From Iamia sp964643485 (GTDB lineage: Bacteria > Actinomycetota > Acidimicrobiia > Acidimicrobiales > Iamiaceae), in the NCBI GenBank assembly GCA_964643485.1, contig CAZXRA010000090.1, positions 1 through 32,418 of the forward strand: a DNA stretch of 32,418 bases. The letters are read 5' to 3'. Numbering within the stretch: the stretch's first letter is position 1; each line of letters opens with the position of its first letter. The notes under the pieces are model-generated. The model made no database searches, had not been told where the DNA came from, and was given only the letters and a program-made list of their open reading frames with translations. Positions 31,476 through 32,418 of the stretch are shown piece after piece. The translations under genes were made by a program, and so were the position numbers.

Positions 31476-32418
31476 CTACAGGTACTGCCCGGTGGCGACT
31501 CGCTCGATCGACCGGCCTCCAGCCACCTCGCCGTCGGCCTCGTCGTGGGTGACGATGGTGCGGACGTAGACGATGCGCTCGCCCTTCTTGCCCGAGATCT
31601 TGGCCCAGTCGTCGGGGTTGGTGGTGTTGGGCAGGTCTTCGTGCTCCTTGTACTCCTGGTGGATGGAGGCCAGGAGGTCGTCGGTGCGGATGCCCTTGGG
31701 AGCGCCGCCGAGGTGGCGCTTGATGGCGAGCTTCTTGGCCCGGCGGACGATGTTCTCGATCATGGCCCCGGACGAGAAGTCCTTGAAGTACATGATCTCC
31801 TTGTCGCCGTTCTGGTAGGTGATCTCCAGGAACTGGTTGGCCTCGTCGATCCGGTACATCTCGGCCACCGTCGACTCGATCATGGCCTGGACGCACTTGT
31901 GGCGGTCGCCCCCGCCCAGGGAGGTGACCTCGTCGGCGTCGAGGGGCAGGTCGGTGGTGAGGTAGCGCCCGAAGATCTGGGCTGCCGCCTCCTCGTCGGG
32001 CCTTTCGATCTTGATCTTCACGTCGAGGCGGCCGGGCCGGAGGATGGCCGGGTCGATGAGATCCTCCCGGTTGGAGGCACCGATGACGATGACGTTCCGC
32101 AGGGCCTCGACCCCGTCGATCTCAGCCAGGAGCTGCGGGACGATCGTCGACTCCATGTCGGAGGAGATGCCCGTGCCCCGGGTGCGGAACATGGAGTCCA
32201 TCTCGTCGAAGAAGACGATGACGGGCCACCCCTCCTCGCTCTTCTCCCGGGCCCGCTGGAACACCAGGCGGATCTGGCGCTCGGTCTCCCCGACGTACTT
32301 GTTCAGCAGCTCGGGGCCCTTGATGTTGAGGAAGTAGCTACGGGCTTCGGAGTCGCCCGCGGCGTCGGCCACCTTCTTGGCCAGGGAGTTGGCGACGGCC
32401 TTGGCGATGAGGGTCTTG
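31476..32418 (-). CDS. arc: Proteasomal AAA ATPase ARC/Mpa (C-terminal part; cut by window edge)
   Basis: The last 313 residues of the proteasome-activating AAA ATPase (ARC, called Mpa in mycobacteria) are present; the coiled coil and OB domains lie beyond the right edge. The segment begins at the end of Walker A (KTLIAKAVANSL). The pore-loop region LLNKYVGETERQIR, Walker B VIVFFDEMD, sensor 1 GASNR and arginine finger region RPGRLD follow. The C-terminus ends in Gln-Tyr-Leu, the motif that docks into the 20S alpha-ring pockets and opens the gate. The hexamer unfolds pupylated proteins into PrcBA. It is followed by dop and pup. Confidence 0.96.
   Translation of the reverse strand, partial: KTLIAKAVANSLAKKVADAAGDSEARSYFLNIKGPELLNKYVGETERQIRLVFQRAREKSEEGWPVIVFFDEMDSMFRTRGTGISSDMESTIVPQLLAEIDGVEALRNVIVIGASNREDLIDPAILRPGRLDVKIKIERPDEEAAAQIFGRYLTTDLPLDADEVTSLGGGDRHKCVQAMIESTVAEMYRIDEANQFLEITYQNGDKEIMYFKDFSSGAMIENIVRRAKKLAIKRHLGGAPKGIRTDDLLASIHQEYKEHEDLPNTTNPDDWAKISGKKGERIVYVRTIVTHDEADGEVAGGRSIERVATGQYL

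Overview
The window is about 32 kb of very GC-rich, densely packed bacterial DNA with no tRNA, rRNA, insertion sequence or CRISPR array that I can see. A complete Pup-proteasome locus, a tatB-tatC-helY block, a DUF4193 protein, a lipid-droplet-protein-like gene and many GTG starts point to an actinobacterium. The unusual mix (tandem ThyX, prcBA separated from pup, leaderless-type promoters) suggests a deep lineage such as Acidimicrobiia. That last step is inference, not proof.

Left part (1-9.6 kb): gcvT and gcvP of the glycine cleavage system lie tail to tail. gcvP is preceded by a tandem glycine riboswitch. Then come a small putative lipoprotein, a TPR-like protein of unknown role with two back-to-back perfect hairpins before its start, and a 28-bp site that matches the actinobacterial XerCD recombination site dif. 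This would place the window at the chromosome replication terminus. After dif come an RG-rich protein of unknown role and an enoyl-CoA hydratase.

Middle (9.6-19.1 kb): nearly everything switches to the minus strand. The genes are a Nudix hydrolase and a GNAT acetyltransferase, a lipid-droplet-like protein and a DUF4193 zinc-ribbon protein, a tandem-domain ThyX, a tiny plus-strand zinc-ribbon protein, an M20 amidohydrolase, a zinc-free MDR oxidoreductase, a short diacylglycerol-kinase-like protein and the Ski2-type helicase HelY.

Right part (19.1-32.4 kb): tatC and tatB, two small proteins, a plus-strand glycerophosphodiester phosphodiesterase, lepB, and then the Pup-proteasome system read leftwards: arc/mpa (cut by the window edge), dop, pup, [a plus-strand membrane protein], prcB, prcA, pafA, a DUF3866 protein, pafB and pafC. 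ARC unfolds pupylated proteins, Dop deamidates Pup-Gln and removes Pup, PafA ligates Pup to lysines, and PrcB/PrcA form the 20S core. PafB and PafC are the WYL regulators of the mycobacterial LexA-independent DNA-damage response.

A theme across the whole window is a TANNNT hexamer placed 6-9 nt before the start codon of eleven genes that head transcription units. This is the hallmark of leaderless mRNAs. Other genes have a Shine-Dalgarno sequence or are coupled to the preceding gene by 4-nt GTGA/ATGA overlaps.
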